NCBI RefSeq assembly: GCF_026151335.1
Contig: NZ_JAMQPP010000011.1
DNA from: Leptospira_A soteropolitanensis
Lineage (GTDB): Bacteria > Spirochaetota > Leptospiria > Leptospirales > Leptospiraceae
DNA length: 64,000 nucleotides
Strand: one strand, 5' to 3'
In this document: piece by piece, positions 1 through 9,353 of the stretch
Layout of the letters: each line of letters starts with the position of its first letter
Numbering within the stretch: the first letter of the stretch is position 1
Notes under the pieces: generated by a model
Database searches by the model: none
Told to the model about the DNA's origin: nothing
What the model saw: the letters and a program-made list of their open reading frames with translations, nothing else
Made by a program: the position numbers and the translations under genes

Positions 1-1505
1 ACATCATATAGGTTTTGTTTTTTTTTGCCAGTACCAACCAATTCTTCGTAAGTGATTGTTTTGTAGTTCAAGTAGTCAACGGCCATATCATCCATGTTAT
101 GGCGGCGTTCTCCGGGATTTAGGAGGTAAGAAGCAAGCATGGTATCGAAATGGATTCCGGAAAGCTCCACGCCGTAATTCCGTAATACTAACAAATCATA
201 TTTAATGTTTTGTCCCACTTTTTTCCATTTGGGATCGGTAAACATTGGTTTTAAAACAGAGAGTCCTTCTTCAGGTGAAGGAAGAAGGTGACTATAGATG
301 GATTCTGGATGAGAGAAGGCAATATAGTAGCCAACGCCTGGTTCCTGCGAGAAGGAAACGCCAAGTAACTCCGCAAGCATTGGATCTTGGGAAGTAGTTT
401 CTGTATCTACAGAAATTGCTTTTTTTGGATCGAGTTTTGCGACTATTTTTTTTAGTTCATCCAAAGTTTGGATTCGTTTGTAATTTTTTTTGGTAACCGC
501 AGAACCTTTGTTTGGTTTTTTTTCGGTCTCAGTGTCGATTACATCTTTAGAATTTTTTTTGCCTTTTTTGATAGGTTCTTGTTCTGCACTTTTTTCTTTG
601 GAGTCTCCATCACTTACAATCGGAATACCTGCTTGTTTGGCAAGGTCACGATGAAGGACATTATAACCTTCGTCTTTGAAATACTGAACCTTTGCTGGAT
701 CATGGTAGTTCGGTAGTTTGAGATCACTTTTTTTGATATCGAGTTTGAGGTTTGTAACTATGGTTGCCAATTTTCTGGATAGAAATGCATTATCTTTGTC
801 AGCAGCTAACTTATCTATAAGTGATTTGTTTTTTACCTGATCTAGTTTTTTATAAATGGTTTCTAAGTTTCCAAATTCTTGAATGAGTTTAGCAGCTCCT
901 TTTTCGCCCACACCTTTGACACCAGGAATATTATCAGATGCGTCTCCGAGGAGTCCCATATAATCAGGCACTTGTTCTTTGGTGATTCCGATATTAGTTT
1001 CTACCCATTTAGGATCAATTTTTTCAAATTCGGAAACTCCGCGTTTGCCACGTAACATGTGTATATTTTTATCTAGGACTTGGTATAAATCTTTATCACT
1101 TGAAAGAATAACGATTTCTTCAAAATCTTTTCCAAACTTTTTGCATAAGGATCCAATGATATCGTCTGCTTCGATACCATCTATTTTATACATGGGAAAT
1201 TCTAAAGCTTTTAACATCTCATAGATTGTATGGATCTGAGGTTTTAGATCCTCTGGCATTGGTTTTCTATGGGCTTTGTAGTCTTCATATAAGTCGTTTC
1301 TTTCGAGTCTTGTCCCGGGATCAAATGTAAAGGCAATATGGGTTACTTTTTCATCTTGGAGGAGTTTAAATAACATCCGCCAAAACCCAAATACAGCACC
1401 ACTGGGAAGACCTGTTTTGGAGTTTGTGAGATTAGAAGCAGCAAAAGCAAAATAGGCTCGGAAAGCCAAAGCATGGCCATCAATGATAAGAAGTCTTCCA
1501 CTCAT
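1..1505 (-). CDS. polA: DNA polymerase I, 5' part (runs off the left edge)
   Basis: The reverse strand is open from an ATG at 1505 to the window edge, about 501 residues, so this is the N-terminal half of a Pol I of normal size. The first ~290 residues are the 5'-3' exonuclease (FEN) domain: DGHALAFRAYFA at the N-terminus, GIEADDIIG, and the helix-hairpin-helix stretch DASDNIPGVKGVGEKGAAKL. A lysine-rich linker follows, then the start of the 3'-5' exonuclease domain with SVDTETTS. The D-x-E pair of exo motif I is present, so proofreading looks intact as far as can be seen. The polymerase domain lies outside the window. The ATG overlaps the stop of the glycosyltransferase gene by four bases (ATGA), so polA is the last visible gene of a minus-strand operon. 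Role: Okazaki fragment maturation and repair synthesis. Confidence 0.96.
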   Translation of the reverse strand, partial: MSGRLLIIDGHALAFRAYFAFAASNLTNSKTGLPSGAVFGFWRMLFKLLQDEKVTHIAFTFDPGTRLERNDLYEDYKAHRKPMPEDLKPQIHTIYEMLKALEFPMYKIDGIEADDIIGSLCKKFGKDFEEIVILSSDKDLYQVLDKNIHMLRGKRGVSEFEKIDPKWVETNIGITKEQVPDYMGLLGDASDNIPGVKGVGEKGAAKLIQEFGNLETIYKKLDQVKNKSLIDKLAADKDNAFLSRKLATIVTNLKLDIKKSDLKLPNYHDPAKVQYFKDEGYNVLHRDLAKQAGIPIVSDGDSKEKSAEQEPIKKGKKNSKDVIDTETEKKPNKGSAVTKKNYKRIQTLDELKKIVAKLDPKKAISVDTETTSQDPMLAELLGVSFSQEPGVGYYIAFSHPESIYSHLLPSPEEGLSVLKPMFTDPKWKKVGQNIKYDLLVLRNYGVELSGIHFDTMLASYLLNPGERRHNMDDMAVDYLNYKTITYEELVGTGKKKQNLYD

Positions 1506-2608
1506 ATTGCTTCTCCGTACAATGCATCTCCTAAAAAGGAATAATAGATGAGTTTTGTTTTTTCAACTGTTTTGGTAACAGAAAATCGTTTTACTGAAGT
1601 TTTGTTAAAAGCACCGAACTTGGTTCTTAATTCTTCTGAAGCAACTAGTTTGTCCAAACCTTGTGCAATACTTTCTGAATCTCCCACCGAACAGACGTAA
1701 GCTCCTTCGTTGTGGTCCAACATTTCGCCGATTCCACCACCGTTGGTAGCAACAATGGGAAGGGCTGATGCCATTGCGTCTAAAACTGATGTTCCAAGAC
1801 CTTCTTCTTTAGAAGTGAGTGTAAAGATATCAAATAATGAGAGTAGGGCAGGAATATCCTTACGGTATCCAGTAAAAATCACTTTGTCTTTGATTCCTAA
1901 TAGATCTACTTGTGTTTTTAATTTGTGTTCTAACTTACCTTCCCCAACGATCATTAACCGGAAGTCTACATTCGTTCTCATTTTTGAGATCGCGTTGAGT
2001 AAAGTTTCTTGGTCTTTGTGATCGACAAGGGCAGCTACATTTCCTATCACGATACATTTTTTAGGGATATGGAATTCTTCTTTCAAGTATTCGTATGGTG
2101 CGGATTTAGAAAAACGTTTTAAATCAATTCCAGAATATACAGTAATGATTCTTTCAGGAGCAATTTTACTAGATATCATCACTTCTTTGATTTTTTGAGA
2201 AACTGGAAGATAATAATCGTTAGCTGGATGTTGGTATTTCCATCTAGAAAAAAAACTGGATTTTGGTTTGAAATCTACTCTTCTTGAAACAATCAAAGGT
2301 ATGTTTAAGTGATTTCGTTTGGCAAGTAGCGCTAATGTATGTGCGTGAGCTGTATGAGTATGAATGAGTTTTACTTTTTTTTCAATACAAAGAGATCGAA
2401 TATTCTTATATGCTTTTCTATCCCATTCTCCGCGCATTTCGATCGGAACAAATTCATAACCATTTTCTTTGCATTTTGATTCTAAAGGAGAACCCGGTTG
2501 GCCTACAACGATTTGTGGAATTTTGAAATTAGTTAGACCTTGGACTAAATAAAAAAGCTGCTGTTCTCCACCGCGCCATTCGCGGGAAGTATTTACATGA
2601 AGGATCAA
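1502..2608 (-). CDS. Glycosyltransferase family 4 (GT-B fold)
   Basis: 368 residues starting at a TTG one base after the upstream gene's stop. The N-terminal Rossmann domain begins ILHVNTSREWRGGEQQ, the typical acceptor-side glycine loop. The C-terminal domain carries the GT4 donor-site signature EEGLGTSVLDAMASALPIVA followed by GGIGE, with the E-x7-E arrangement that binds the nucleotide sugar. It is probably a cytoplasmic or peripheral enzyme adding a sugar to a lipid or envelope polysaccharide; the acceptor cannot be read from sequence. It lies between an anti-sigma-type ATPase and polA in a tightly packed operon, which does not point to a specific glycan pathway. No signal peptide or membrane helix is seen. 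Confidence 0.85.
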   Translation of the reverse strand: MILHVNTSREWRGGEQQLFYLVQGLTNFKIPQIVVGQPGSPLESKCKENGYEFVPIEMRGEWDRKAYKNIRSLCIEKKVKLIHTHTAHAHTLALLAKRNHLNIPLIVSRRVDFKPKSSFFSRWKYQHPANDYYLPVSQKIKEVMISSKIAPERIITVYSGIDLKRFSKSAPYEYLKEEFHIPKKCIVIGNVAALVDHKDQETLLNAISKMRTNVDFRLMIVGEGKLEHKLKTQVDLLGIKDKVIFTGYRKDIPALLSLFDIFTLTSKEEGLGTSVLDAMASALPIVATNGGGIGEMLDHNEGAYVCSVGDSESIAQGLDKLVASEELRTKFGAFNKTSVKRFSVTKTVEKTKLIYYSFLGDALYGEAI

Positions 2609-2609
2609 A

Positions 2610-3209
2610 TTATAAGTGTTTGGAACGATCGTATTCGAGAGCGATGATGGAACCCATAACTTTGAATCCCGCTGGTGCTTCGTCTACCATTCCTTCTCCG
2701 TGAAACATTACTTTTACGGAGTCCATCATGGCATTGATAATTTTCAATCCTTTTCCCATGTTCTTATGTTTTTGACCAGAGCCATTATAAGGTAGGGTGT
2801 CCGGTTTTCTGCTTTGGTGATTTTTAATATGGTCAAGAAAGTTACTAAAACATTGGGATTGGTTCGATCTAAGTAGTTCCTTATCATTGTCAGGGAGAGA
2901 ACTTTCTTCTGATAACCCCGATCCATAATCTAAAATATAAAGTGTGAATTTGGCTGCATCAATACGCCAACGGCAAATAATGGTTTCATCACAGTGACAG
3001 GAAACATTGGCAGCAACCGCATTCGTCAGAGCTTCGTCTGCCGCTAGTTCAATTTGCATGATATTGTCAGAACTAAATCCATTATCTTCCAGTGTCCTTT
3101 TTAGTTCGGTACGGAAGTGTTTGACAGAGGACATGTCAGGGGGCAGGAACATAGCGTAAGATCCTACCGAAGGAGTTAATAAATAAGGCAATACTTCTGA
3201 TGCAGTCAA
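2610..3209 (-). CDS. RsbW-like anti-sigma factor / serine kinase (HATPase_c domain)
   Basis: 199 residues starting at TTG 3209, with an AG-rich ribosome-site-like stretch about 10 bases upstream. Residues ~45-75 contain IELAADEALTNAVAAN, the N-box of GHKL ATPases in the RsbW/SpoIIAB form, and DYGSGLSEES is the G1 box. The region KNMGKGLKIINAMMDSV matches the G2 lid and helix. RsbW-type proteins bind an alternative sigma factor and phosphorylate an STAS antagonist, and a PP2C (SpoIIE) phosphatase reverses this. No STAS antagonist or sigma gene is adjacent, but a SpoIIE phosphatase gene lies at 41332-43086. The ~50-residue insert between G1 and G2 (residues ~100-150) is longer than usual. It heads the operon with the GT4 gene and polA. 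Confidence 0.75.
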   Translation of the reverse strand: MTASEVLPYLLTPSVGSYAMFLPPDMSSVKHFRTELKRTLEDNGFSSDNIMQIELAADEALTNAVAANVSCHCDETIICRWRIDAAKFTLYILDYGSGLSEESSLPDNDKELLRSNQSQCFSNFLDHIKNHQSRKPDTLPYNGSGQKHKNMGKGLKIINAMMDSVKVMFHGEGMVDEAPAGFKVMGSIIALEYDRSKHL

Positions 3210-3306
3210 AGGCCGTCTTCTCCTCCCCTCTCCTCATATTACACGAAGGAGAAGGAGAAAAAAAGTCAAAAATGCCCTAAAAGCAAACCGTCGGAGAAAA
3301 AATTTC

Positions 3307-4857
3307 TTAAATGGTGAGGCCAAGAGTCTCGGACAAGTGTTCCATTCGTTTGACCAGTTTCTCTTGGCCAAGAAGGCTAAAGAGAATGGGTAGTTCTAAT
3401 CCGTGGGATTTTCCCGTAGTTATGGCTCGGATCGGCATAAAAAGGGTTCTGCCTTTTTCGCCGGTGTTTTCTCCGGCCTTGGCCATCGCCTCTTTGTAGT
3501 CGTCTGGGGTTACCAAATTCTGAGATTTCACATATTGGTAAAACGCAGAAACTACAGCTTTCCCGTTCCCGTCTAGAATCAGTTGTTTTGCTTCCTCATT
3601 TTCAAATTGGAGGTTTTCCAAAAAGAATTCTTCGATGTATGGTGGAGCTTGGATGAGGCGATCTAGATAAACTCGAACGGAATCTAAGATGGAAAGTAAT
3701 TGTGGGTTGGTTCCATTTTTAAACTCTTCTGGAATTTGGCAATCTTTGAGGAATGGCTCGAGTTCTTTCCCAAGGGTTTCAATCTTCACGTCACGAATGT
3801 ATTTATTCGACATCCAATTGAGTTTAGATTTTGGGTTTAGATATTCCGCAAGGCCAAGAAGAGATAATTTATTGAAATCAACAGTTTCCTTTTCTTCTTC
3901 TTTCAGTTTTTTAAATACATCGAAGGTTGCAGGAGATTTAGAGCAGCGTTCCACATCAAACACAGTACAAAGTTCTTCATCGCTCATATATTCTTTCCCA
4001 TCGGGAGACGTCCAACCAAGCAATGCCATATAATTTCTCATGGTATCACTCGAGTAACCTAAGTCACGGAACGCAAGAACAGAAGTGGCACCGGCCCGTT
4101 TGGAAAGTTTTTTCCCATCGGTTCCTACAATTTCACTGGCATGGGCAAAACGAGGGAGAGGAAATCCAAAGGCTTCAAAAATCAAAATTTGACGAGGAGT
4201 ATTGGAAAGATGGCCCACTCCACGAATTACATGTGTGATTTTCATAAGTGCGTCATCAATCACCACAGCATAGTTATACGATGGAAATCCGTCTGATTTC
4301 ACAATGATAAAGTCACCTATGAGTTTTGATTCAAACTTTACTTTTCCTTGAATCATATCGTCTACGATTACAATCTTATGTGGGGTTTTGAATCTTACGG
4401 TAAAGGGGATTTTTTTCTCAATTTGGGATTGGATTTCTGTATCAGTAAGGTCTGAACATTTACCATCATAAATATAGGGAATCCCCATCGCATCGGCTTG
4501 TTTTTTTTTGCCCTCAAGTTCCTCTGCAGAACAAAAACAACGATAAGCTTTTTTTTCAGAGATTAGTTTGTCTGTGTATTCTTTATAAATATGAATTCTT
4601 TCGGACTGAGTGTATGGGCCGTTTGGACCTCCTACTCCAGGACCTTCGTCCCATTCCATTCCGAGCCACTTCAAAGATTCTAAAATGATTTTGAAGGAAG
4701 CTTCTGTCGAACGATCTTGGTCCGTATCTTCAATGCGTAGTAAAAACTTTCCTTTTTTTGCTTTCGCATACAAATAATTAAATAAAGCAGTTCTTGCTCC
4801 TCCAACATGGAGAAATCCAGATGGGGATGGGGCAAAACGGGTGCGAACTTCTGTCAT
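3307..4857 (-). CDS. gltX: Glutamyl-tRNA synthetase
   Basis: 516 residues, the size expected for a bacterial class Ic GluRS. The HIGH-type signature is PSPSGFLHVGGAR at residues ~10-22 and the KMSKS-type signature is KKLSKR at residues 249-254. The Rossmann catalytic domain is followed by an all-helical anticodon-binding C-terminal half. Cysteines at ~107 and 109 and one at ~134 suggest a zinc-binding knuckle in the acceptor-binding insert. It charges tRNA-Glu, and possibly tRNA-Gln if the amidotransferase route is used. The ATG overlaps the stop of the upstream lipoprotein gene by four bases, so the two are cotranscribed. A 97-base gap separates gltX from the anti-sigma gene downstream. Confidence 0.97.
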   Translation of the reverse strand: MTEVRTRFAPSPSGFLHVGGARTALFNYLYAKAKKGKFLLRIEDTDQDRSTEASFKIILESLKWLGMEWDEGPGVGGPNGPYTQSERIHIYKEYTDKLISEKKAYRCFCSAEELEGKKKQADAMGIPYIYDGKCSDLTDTEIQSQIEKKIPFTVRFKTPHKIVIVDDMIQGKVKFESKLIGDFIIVKSDGFPSYNYAVVIDDALMKITHVIRGVGHLSNTPRQILIFEAFGFPLPRFAHASEIVGTDGKKLSKRAGATSVLAFRDLGYSSDTMRNYMALLGWTSPDGKEYMSDEELCTVFDVERCSKSPATFDVFKKLKEEEKETVDFNKLSLLGLAEYLNPKSKLNWMSNKYIRDVKIETLGKELEPFLKDCQIPEEFKNGTNPQLLSILDSVRVYLDRLIQAPPYIEEFFLENLQFENEEAKQLILDGNGKAVVSAFYQYVKSQNLVTPDDYKEAMAKAGENTGEKGRTLFMPIRAITTGKSHGLELPILFSLLGQEKLVKRMEHLSETLGLTI

Positions 4858-5726
4858 TTCATTTCCTCTCTGAGTAAAAAGTCTCCGATCCGTTTGTAAC
4901 CAAATGGCTCTTTTGTTTTGTTGGTAAGCCCATTTGTATACGGTGGAACAAAGTATAGTAGTGTATTATTTTCTTTATAAATAAGTTTGGAATATAATTT
5001 GTCGGTTTCTGTTTCATTTAACTCATAACGAAGTTGTAGATAGTCGTAATGATTGGAAACATGTTCCGATTTAATTGTGTCAGCTTCTTGTTTCGTATAA
5101 ACTGTGGAATTGGAAAAGAATTCCATAGTTCCCAAACTATGGGACCAACGGTTCTCACCTCCAAGTGAGGAAAAAACTCCTTCTTCAATGAGTTGTCCTG
5201 TATCTCCACCTAATTCAAATATGTCGAACTCTTCAATAGAAGATTTAATTTCGTTGTTATTAGTTTTGTTTTCTAAGAGAGAAGAGAGTGTCGAACCTTT
5301 TGTTTCCGAAGCGAAGGATTCAGTATAAACAAAAAGAATTCGTTTTTCAGATTCTTCTTTTTTGAATTTGCCGACCTTTTTGTTCCAAATGATTTTATAA
5401 GACTCAAATGGTTCGTTGCCGAATTCCGATTTAACTTTTGATAAAAAATTACTGTCATAAGCAAGGAAACTGAGCTCGATTTTCTCCGCATATCCTGTTG
5501 TTTTTCCCGGTTCCCATTCAATAAATCGGAAGTGTGAGGAACCTTCTTTGAAGAAGGAAGAAGACATTTTTCTTGGAGATTTAATGTATAAAACAGAAGC
5601 GGGAATTTCTGAAATTGGCTCTCTCTTGATGAGTGATTTCAGGTTCTGGCAATTGGATCCAGAAAAAAAAATCAAGGTACATAAAAGCCAATAGAATCGG
5701 GAGTATTCTTGAGTTTCTGGGGACAT
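4854..5726 (-). CDS. Hypothetical lipoprotein upstream of gltX
   Basis: 290 residues. The N-terminus has a hydrophobic stretch, FYWLLCTLIFFSGSNC, ending in a cysteine at residue ~26 that could be lipidated; spirochaetal lipoboxes are looser than those of E. coli. The rest is rich in charged residues, with no domain I recognise. It reads as beta-strand-rich (segments such as RFIEWEPGKT and NTLLYFVPPYTNG). It is translationally coupled to gltX (4-base overlap) and divergent from the topoisomerase operon, whose start is 80 bases away. A periplasmic or outer-membrane location is inferred from the signal peptide; the function is unknown. Confidence 0.65.
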   Translation of the reverse strand: MSPETQEYSRFYWLLCTLIFFSGSNCQNLKSLIKREPISEIPASVLYIKSPRKMSSSFFKEGSSHFRFIEWEPGKTTGYAEKIELSFLAYDSNFLSKVKSEFGNEPFESYKIIWNKKVGKFKKEESEKRILFVYTESFASETKGSTLSSLLENKTNNNEIKSSIEEFDIFELGGDTGQLIEEGVFSSLGGENRWSHSLGTMEFFSNSTVYTKQEADTIKSEHVSNHYDYLQLRYELNETETDKLYSKLIYKENNTLLYFVPPYTNGLTNKTKEPFGYKRIGDFLLREEMK

Positions 5727-5806
5727 AGACCGGTGCGTATCGCCAGTCTAAAAAGGGAAAACCGCTTGACAAGTCAATTCACCCCATCCCTGTGTCATTT
5801 GGAACC

Positions 5807-7177
5807 ATGAAGAACGAAGAACAGTATCCGAAACGCCCCTTTGAAGACCAAGTGAATGATGACCAAAGGAAATACTCTCGCTACGTATGCGATTCAAGAG
5901 CCATTCCGCAAGAAATTGATGGTCTAAAGCCTGTTCAACGAAGGATTTTATGGGCGATGTGGAACTCCGATGCGAGAAACCGTCATACCAAAACTGTAAA
6001 AGTGGCAGGGCTTGCAATGGGATACCATCCTCACGGAGATCGTTCCATCCAAGACGCTCTTTCCCAAATGGCCCAAGACTTTGCCTTTGCCAATAACTAT
6101 CCGCTAGTTCATGGAGAAGGAACTTTTGGTGACGTTTTAGATCCGAATGCGATTGCATCACCTCGTTATACAGAAGTCAAACTATCCGACTTTGCAAAAG
6201 ATTTAGGTTTTTTTGAAAGTTTACCGGACATTGATTATGTCAAAAACTACGATGAAACCGAAGATGAGCCCATTCATTTTGTGGGAAAAGTACCCGTTGT
6301 ACTCTTAAATAACATCCAAGGAATTGCAACGGGTTTCCGTTGTTTTATTCCTGCACATAAACTCAGTGATGTCATCGAATCACAAGTGACGTATTTAAAA
6401 ACGGGAAAACCAAAAAAGATCACTCCTTGGTACAAAGGTTACGGTGGTGAAGTGAAGTTGTCCAAAAATGACAATGGTAGCACTGTGATGTCGACTACTT
6501 TTGGTTTCAAAAAAGAAGATGGGAAATTGTTTCTTGTTGATGCTCCCATGAACTGGAACCGAGAAAAGGTAGTTGGTTATTTGGATGATCTTATCGAAAA
6601 GAAAGACAATTGGTTAAAGGATTATATTGATCATTCCAGCCAAACCTTTAAGATTGAACTCGTTGCTAAAAAAGGGGAAGAACCTTCTGAAAAAGAAATA
6701 AAGGAACTTTTTTCCAAAGAGAACAATGAAGTTTTAACGATAAACGTCATTACACACGAAGGAAAACTTCGTAATTTTAATCCAGAAGAAATTATCAAAC
6801 GGTTCTGTGATTTTAGGAAAACCCATCTCATCCGTCGTTTCAAACGACTTGCGGGATTGGAAAAAGAAAAGATCGATCGTAACTCAGAACTCATTCGGTT
6901 CATTAAAGAAAAATGGAACGAAAAAGTAACAGGGATTAAATCCAAAAAAGAATTCGAAGATAAATTGAAAGCAGCTAAGTTCGTTTATTTCGAGTGGTTG
7001 AGTTCCATACCCGTGTATCGAATGACTTTGGAAGAAGTTCGTAAATGTGAAGATGCCATTGTGGAAGCCAAAACAAAATATACCGAGTATACAGCATTAC
7101 AAAAAGATGATAAAAAACTCACCGGTTTTATGACCGATGAACTTGATGAACTAAAGAAAAAATGGGATCCGAAATAA
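5807..7177 (+). CDS. Type IIA DNA topoisomerase, A subunit, short T4 gp52-like form
   Basis: 456 residues from ATG 5807; the frame opens at GTG 5792, but only the ATG has a GGA a few bases upstream. This is the breakage-reunion subunit. SRAIPQEIDGLKPVQRRIL and YHPHGDRSIQDAL belong to the winged-helix DNA-binding core, and ASPRYTEVKL carries the catalytic Arg-Tyr pair (Tyr ~121). VVLLNNIQGIATGF follows as in all type IIA A subunits. The protein ends after the coiled-coil/tower region with a lysine-rich tail; the ~300-residue beta-pinwheel domain of GyrA/ParC is absent. From memory, length and C-terminal pattern (IPVYRMTLEEVRK) fit the phage T4 gp52 group better than gyrase. It is transcribed ahead of its B subunit with a 6-base gap. 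It would cleave and religate duplex DNA; wrapping-dependent negative supercoiling is not expected. Confidence 0.9.
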   Translation: MKNEEQYPKRPFEDQVNDDQRKYSRYVCDSRAIPQEIDGLKPVQRRILWAMWNSDARNRHTKTVKVAGLAMGYHPHGDRSIQDALSQMAQDFAFANNYPLVHGEGTFGDVLDPNAIASPRYTEVKLSDFAKDLGFFESLPDIDYVKNYDETEDEPIHFVGKVPVVLLNNIQGIATGFRCFIPAHKLSDVIESQVTYLKTGKPKKITPWYKGYGGEVKLSKNDNGSTVMSTTFGFKKEDGKLFLVDAPMNWNREKVVGYLDDLIEKKDNWLKDYIDHSSQTFKIELVAKKGEEPSEKEIKELFSKENNEVLTINVITHEGKLRNFNPEEIIKRFCDFRKTHLIRRFKRLAGLEKEKIDRNSELIRFIKEKWNEKVTGIKSKKEFEDKLKAAKFVYFEWLSSIPVYRMTLEEVRKCEDAIVEAKTKYTEYTALQKDDKKLTGFMTDELDELKKKWDPK

Positions 7178-7183
7178 TTTAAT

Positions 7184-9310
7184 ATGGCTCAAAAAACTGA
7201 AAAAACCTCAGGAAATTCGCGAAATTTTAAGAAATTATCGAATGTAGAACACGTTCGTATGCGGACCGGAATGTGGCTTGGGCAAAACTCCCTTTCCACT
7301 TTTGAACAACATTTTTTTACCAAAGACAACTCTGGTAAATATGATATCGTTCATGAAGAACTTTCTGACATTCCTGCCAAACTCAAATGTTTGGACGAAG
7401 CCTGTATGAACTGCGTGGATGAGTATAGAAAGAACTTAAACGACAAATCCATCCCTGAAAAAGACAAAATGAACAAACTCATCATCCAATTGTCTACCGA
7501 TCGCAAACGTGTGACCATCCAAGACAACGGTCGTGGAATTCCTGCAGACAATGCAGAAGGGGTTTACCTCCATTTGATGTATGGCGAAAACTTTGATGAT
7601 AAAGTCAAAGAAGACCATGTTGCAGGACAGAACGGTGTGGGGATTTCACTTGTGCGTATGGTTTCTTCTTTCTTTAGAGTGAAGACCATCAATGGTGGGA
7701 AAGCTTACAAAAAAATGTTTAGCATCCATGATGATGTTAAAAAAACCATTCGTAGTTTCAAACTTTCCAAAGAAGATACAGAACGGGTTCATTTATACTA
7801 TGATGAACATGGAACCTTTGTCGATTGTCCGTTATTATCTGCCGACCAAATCAAACAACTAAAAGCGCCTTGTGATAAAACAGGGATGACTGCTGTTGTC
7901 GAAACTGCTAAAAAAGAAGACCACGGAACTACAGTAGAGTTTGAACTAAACCCTACATATTTTAATAACTTAGACACTTCGTTTAACATCAATTTGGTGA
8001 AGCAATACCTGCAAGACATCGCAATGTCGAATCCTGGCTTAGAAGTAGTTTTCATTCACAAAACCGGAAAAGAGAAGTATAAATTCAAAAAAGGTTTTGA
8101 TGAGATTTTTAGTAATTCCGAGATGGTTTACTACAAATTGGATTACTCGGATAAAACATCCGCTACTCAAATCCATATGGATACTTATGTGGTTGTGGGA
8201 CAAAACAAAACTCTTACTTGGGTGAACTCGATTTTTTGCCCTCAAGGTGGATCTGCCATTGAATATTTAGAAAACAGACTTTGTGATGAGATTCGTAAAA
8301 AATCACAAATTGTCAGTTTAGAAAAGAAACTAAACACTCAATGTACAAGAAACGACGTCAGAAGTTGTTTTCATATGTATGTGAACCTTCGTATCCTCAA
8401 TCCAAGGTTTAAGTCTCAAGATAAATCCTATCTCATCAATGATTTGAATGAAGACATTCGAAAGTCTGTGGACAAACACCTTGACAAACTTTTGAAGAAA
8501 ACGGGCCTCATCGAAGAAATTAAGATGGTGATGGAACGCAGAACCCAGATGAAACAGCTCGAGGACGCTCAGAAAGGCCTCCGTAAGGCGTCTCGGAACA
8601 ATATCCCTAAGCTTATGCCTCCGACTGGCAAACCAAACGATCCAGGCCGAATTTTATTTGTGGCCGAAGGGGATTCGGCGATTGCGGGTTTACGTCCGGC
8701 AAGAAATCCAAAATTACATGGACTTTTCCCTCTGCGGGGAAAACCACTCAACTGTAAAGGAATGTCTCTTGCCAAAGCCATGCAAAACGAAGAGATGAAA
8801 AACATCGTGGCCATTGTGGGTCTACCTCTAGACCAAAAGGTTAAGTCCATAGATGAACTTCATTACGATCGTATCAGCATCATCACTGATGCGGATTTTG
8901 ACGGGTATGCCATTAGGTCTCTCATGTTGTCTTTTTTCTACGAGTATTGGCCGGAGCTTTTTGATTTAGGTTTTATCAATATTTCTGCAGCACCACTTTA
9001 CGAAGTGGATGTAAAGTGGAAAGATGCCAAAAAGGAAACTGTTTTCTGTATTGATGATGCCGAATATGAGAAGTTAGTTGCTAAAGTCAATAAACAAGGT
9101 GGCGAAATCACACGTAAAAAACGAAATAAAGGACTAGGGGAAACGGGAAAAGAGGCAATGAAATACGCTGTAGATCATTGTATGACCACTATCACTGTGG
9201 GAAACAAAAAGACAGCAAAGAATACGCAAGACCTTTGGTTTCACAAAGACTATGCAGAAAAACGCCGGGAAGCGATTTCTGAATACTCCATGAGTGTGAT
9301 CGAAGACTAA
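7184..9310 (+). CDS. Type IIA DNA topoisomerase, B subunit (ATPase + TOPRIM), T4 gp39-like
   Basis: 708 residues. GHKL ATPase: DEACMNCVDEY (E72, N76), DNGRG at 114-118, and AGQNGVG at ~147-153, where GyrB has GGLHGVG and eukaryotic topo II has GRNGYG. The transducer domain follows with FCPQGGSAIEYLE (QTK-loop region). TOPRIM: VAEGDSAI (catalytic Glu 495) and ITDADFDGYA (D569, D571, D573), with LHGLFPLRGKPLN between them. The segment after PLRGK (LNCKGMSLAKAMQNEEMKNI) resembles T4 gp39 rather than bacterial GyrB, as judged from memory. It forms the heterotetramer with the A subunit encoded just upstream. The host should also carry gyrase elsewhere, so this is probably an extra decatenase/relaxase of phage-like descent. 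Confidence 0.9.
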   Translation: MAQKTEKTSGNSRNFKKLSNVEHVRMRTGMWLGQNSLSTFEQHFFTKDNSGKYDIVHEELSDIPAKLKCLDEACMNCVDEYRKNLNDKSIPEKDKMNKLIIQLSTDRKRVTIQDNGRGIPADNAEGVYLHLMYGENFDDKVKEDHVAGQNGVGISLVRMVSSFFRVKTINGGKAYKKMFSIHDDVKKTIRSFKLSKEDTERVHLYYDEHGTFVDCPLLSADQIKQLKAPCDKTGMTAVVETAKKEDHGTTVEFELNPTYFNNLDTSFNINLVKQYLQDIAMSNPGLEVVFIHKTGKEKYKFKKGFDEIFSNSEMVYYKLDYSDKTSATQIHMDTYVVVGQNKTLTWVNSIFCPQGGSAIEYLENRLCDEIRKKSQIVSLEKKLNTQCTRNDVRSCFHMYVNLRILNPRFKSQDKSYLINDLNEDIRKSVDKHLDKLLKKTGLIEEIKMVMERRTQMKQLEDAQKGLRKASRNNIPKLMPPTGKPNDPGRILFVAEGDSAIAGLRPARNPKLHGLFPLRGKPLNCKGMSLAKAMQNEEMKNIVAIVGLPLDQKVKSIDELHYDRISIITDADFDGYAIRSLMLSFFYEYWPELFDLGFINISAAPLYEVDVKWKDAKKETVFCIDDAEYEKLVAKVNKQGGEITRKKRNKGLGETGKEAMKYAVDHCMTTITVGNKKTAKNTQDLWFHKDYAEKRREAISEYSMSVIED

Positions 9311-9353
9311 CCTTTTCGAACGTACCACCCAAACTTTTACCAACAAACAAAAC

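Noticed and set aside
5766..5794. TTGACA upstream of the topoisomerase operon as a sigma-70 promoter
   Set aside because: No acceptable -10 hexamer at 16-18 bases spacing; a lone -35 match is too weak to annotate.
5748..6161. A 137-codon minus-strand frame over the topoisomerase A start
   Set aside because: Antisense to the conserved topoisomerase core, with no ribosome site or recognisable motif.
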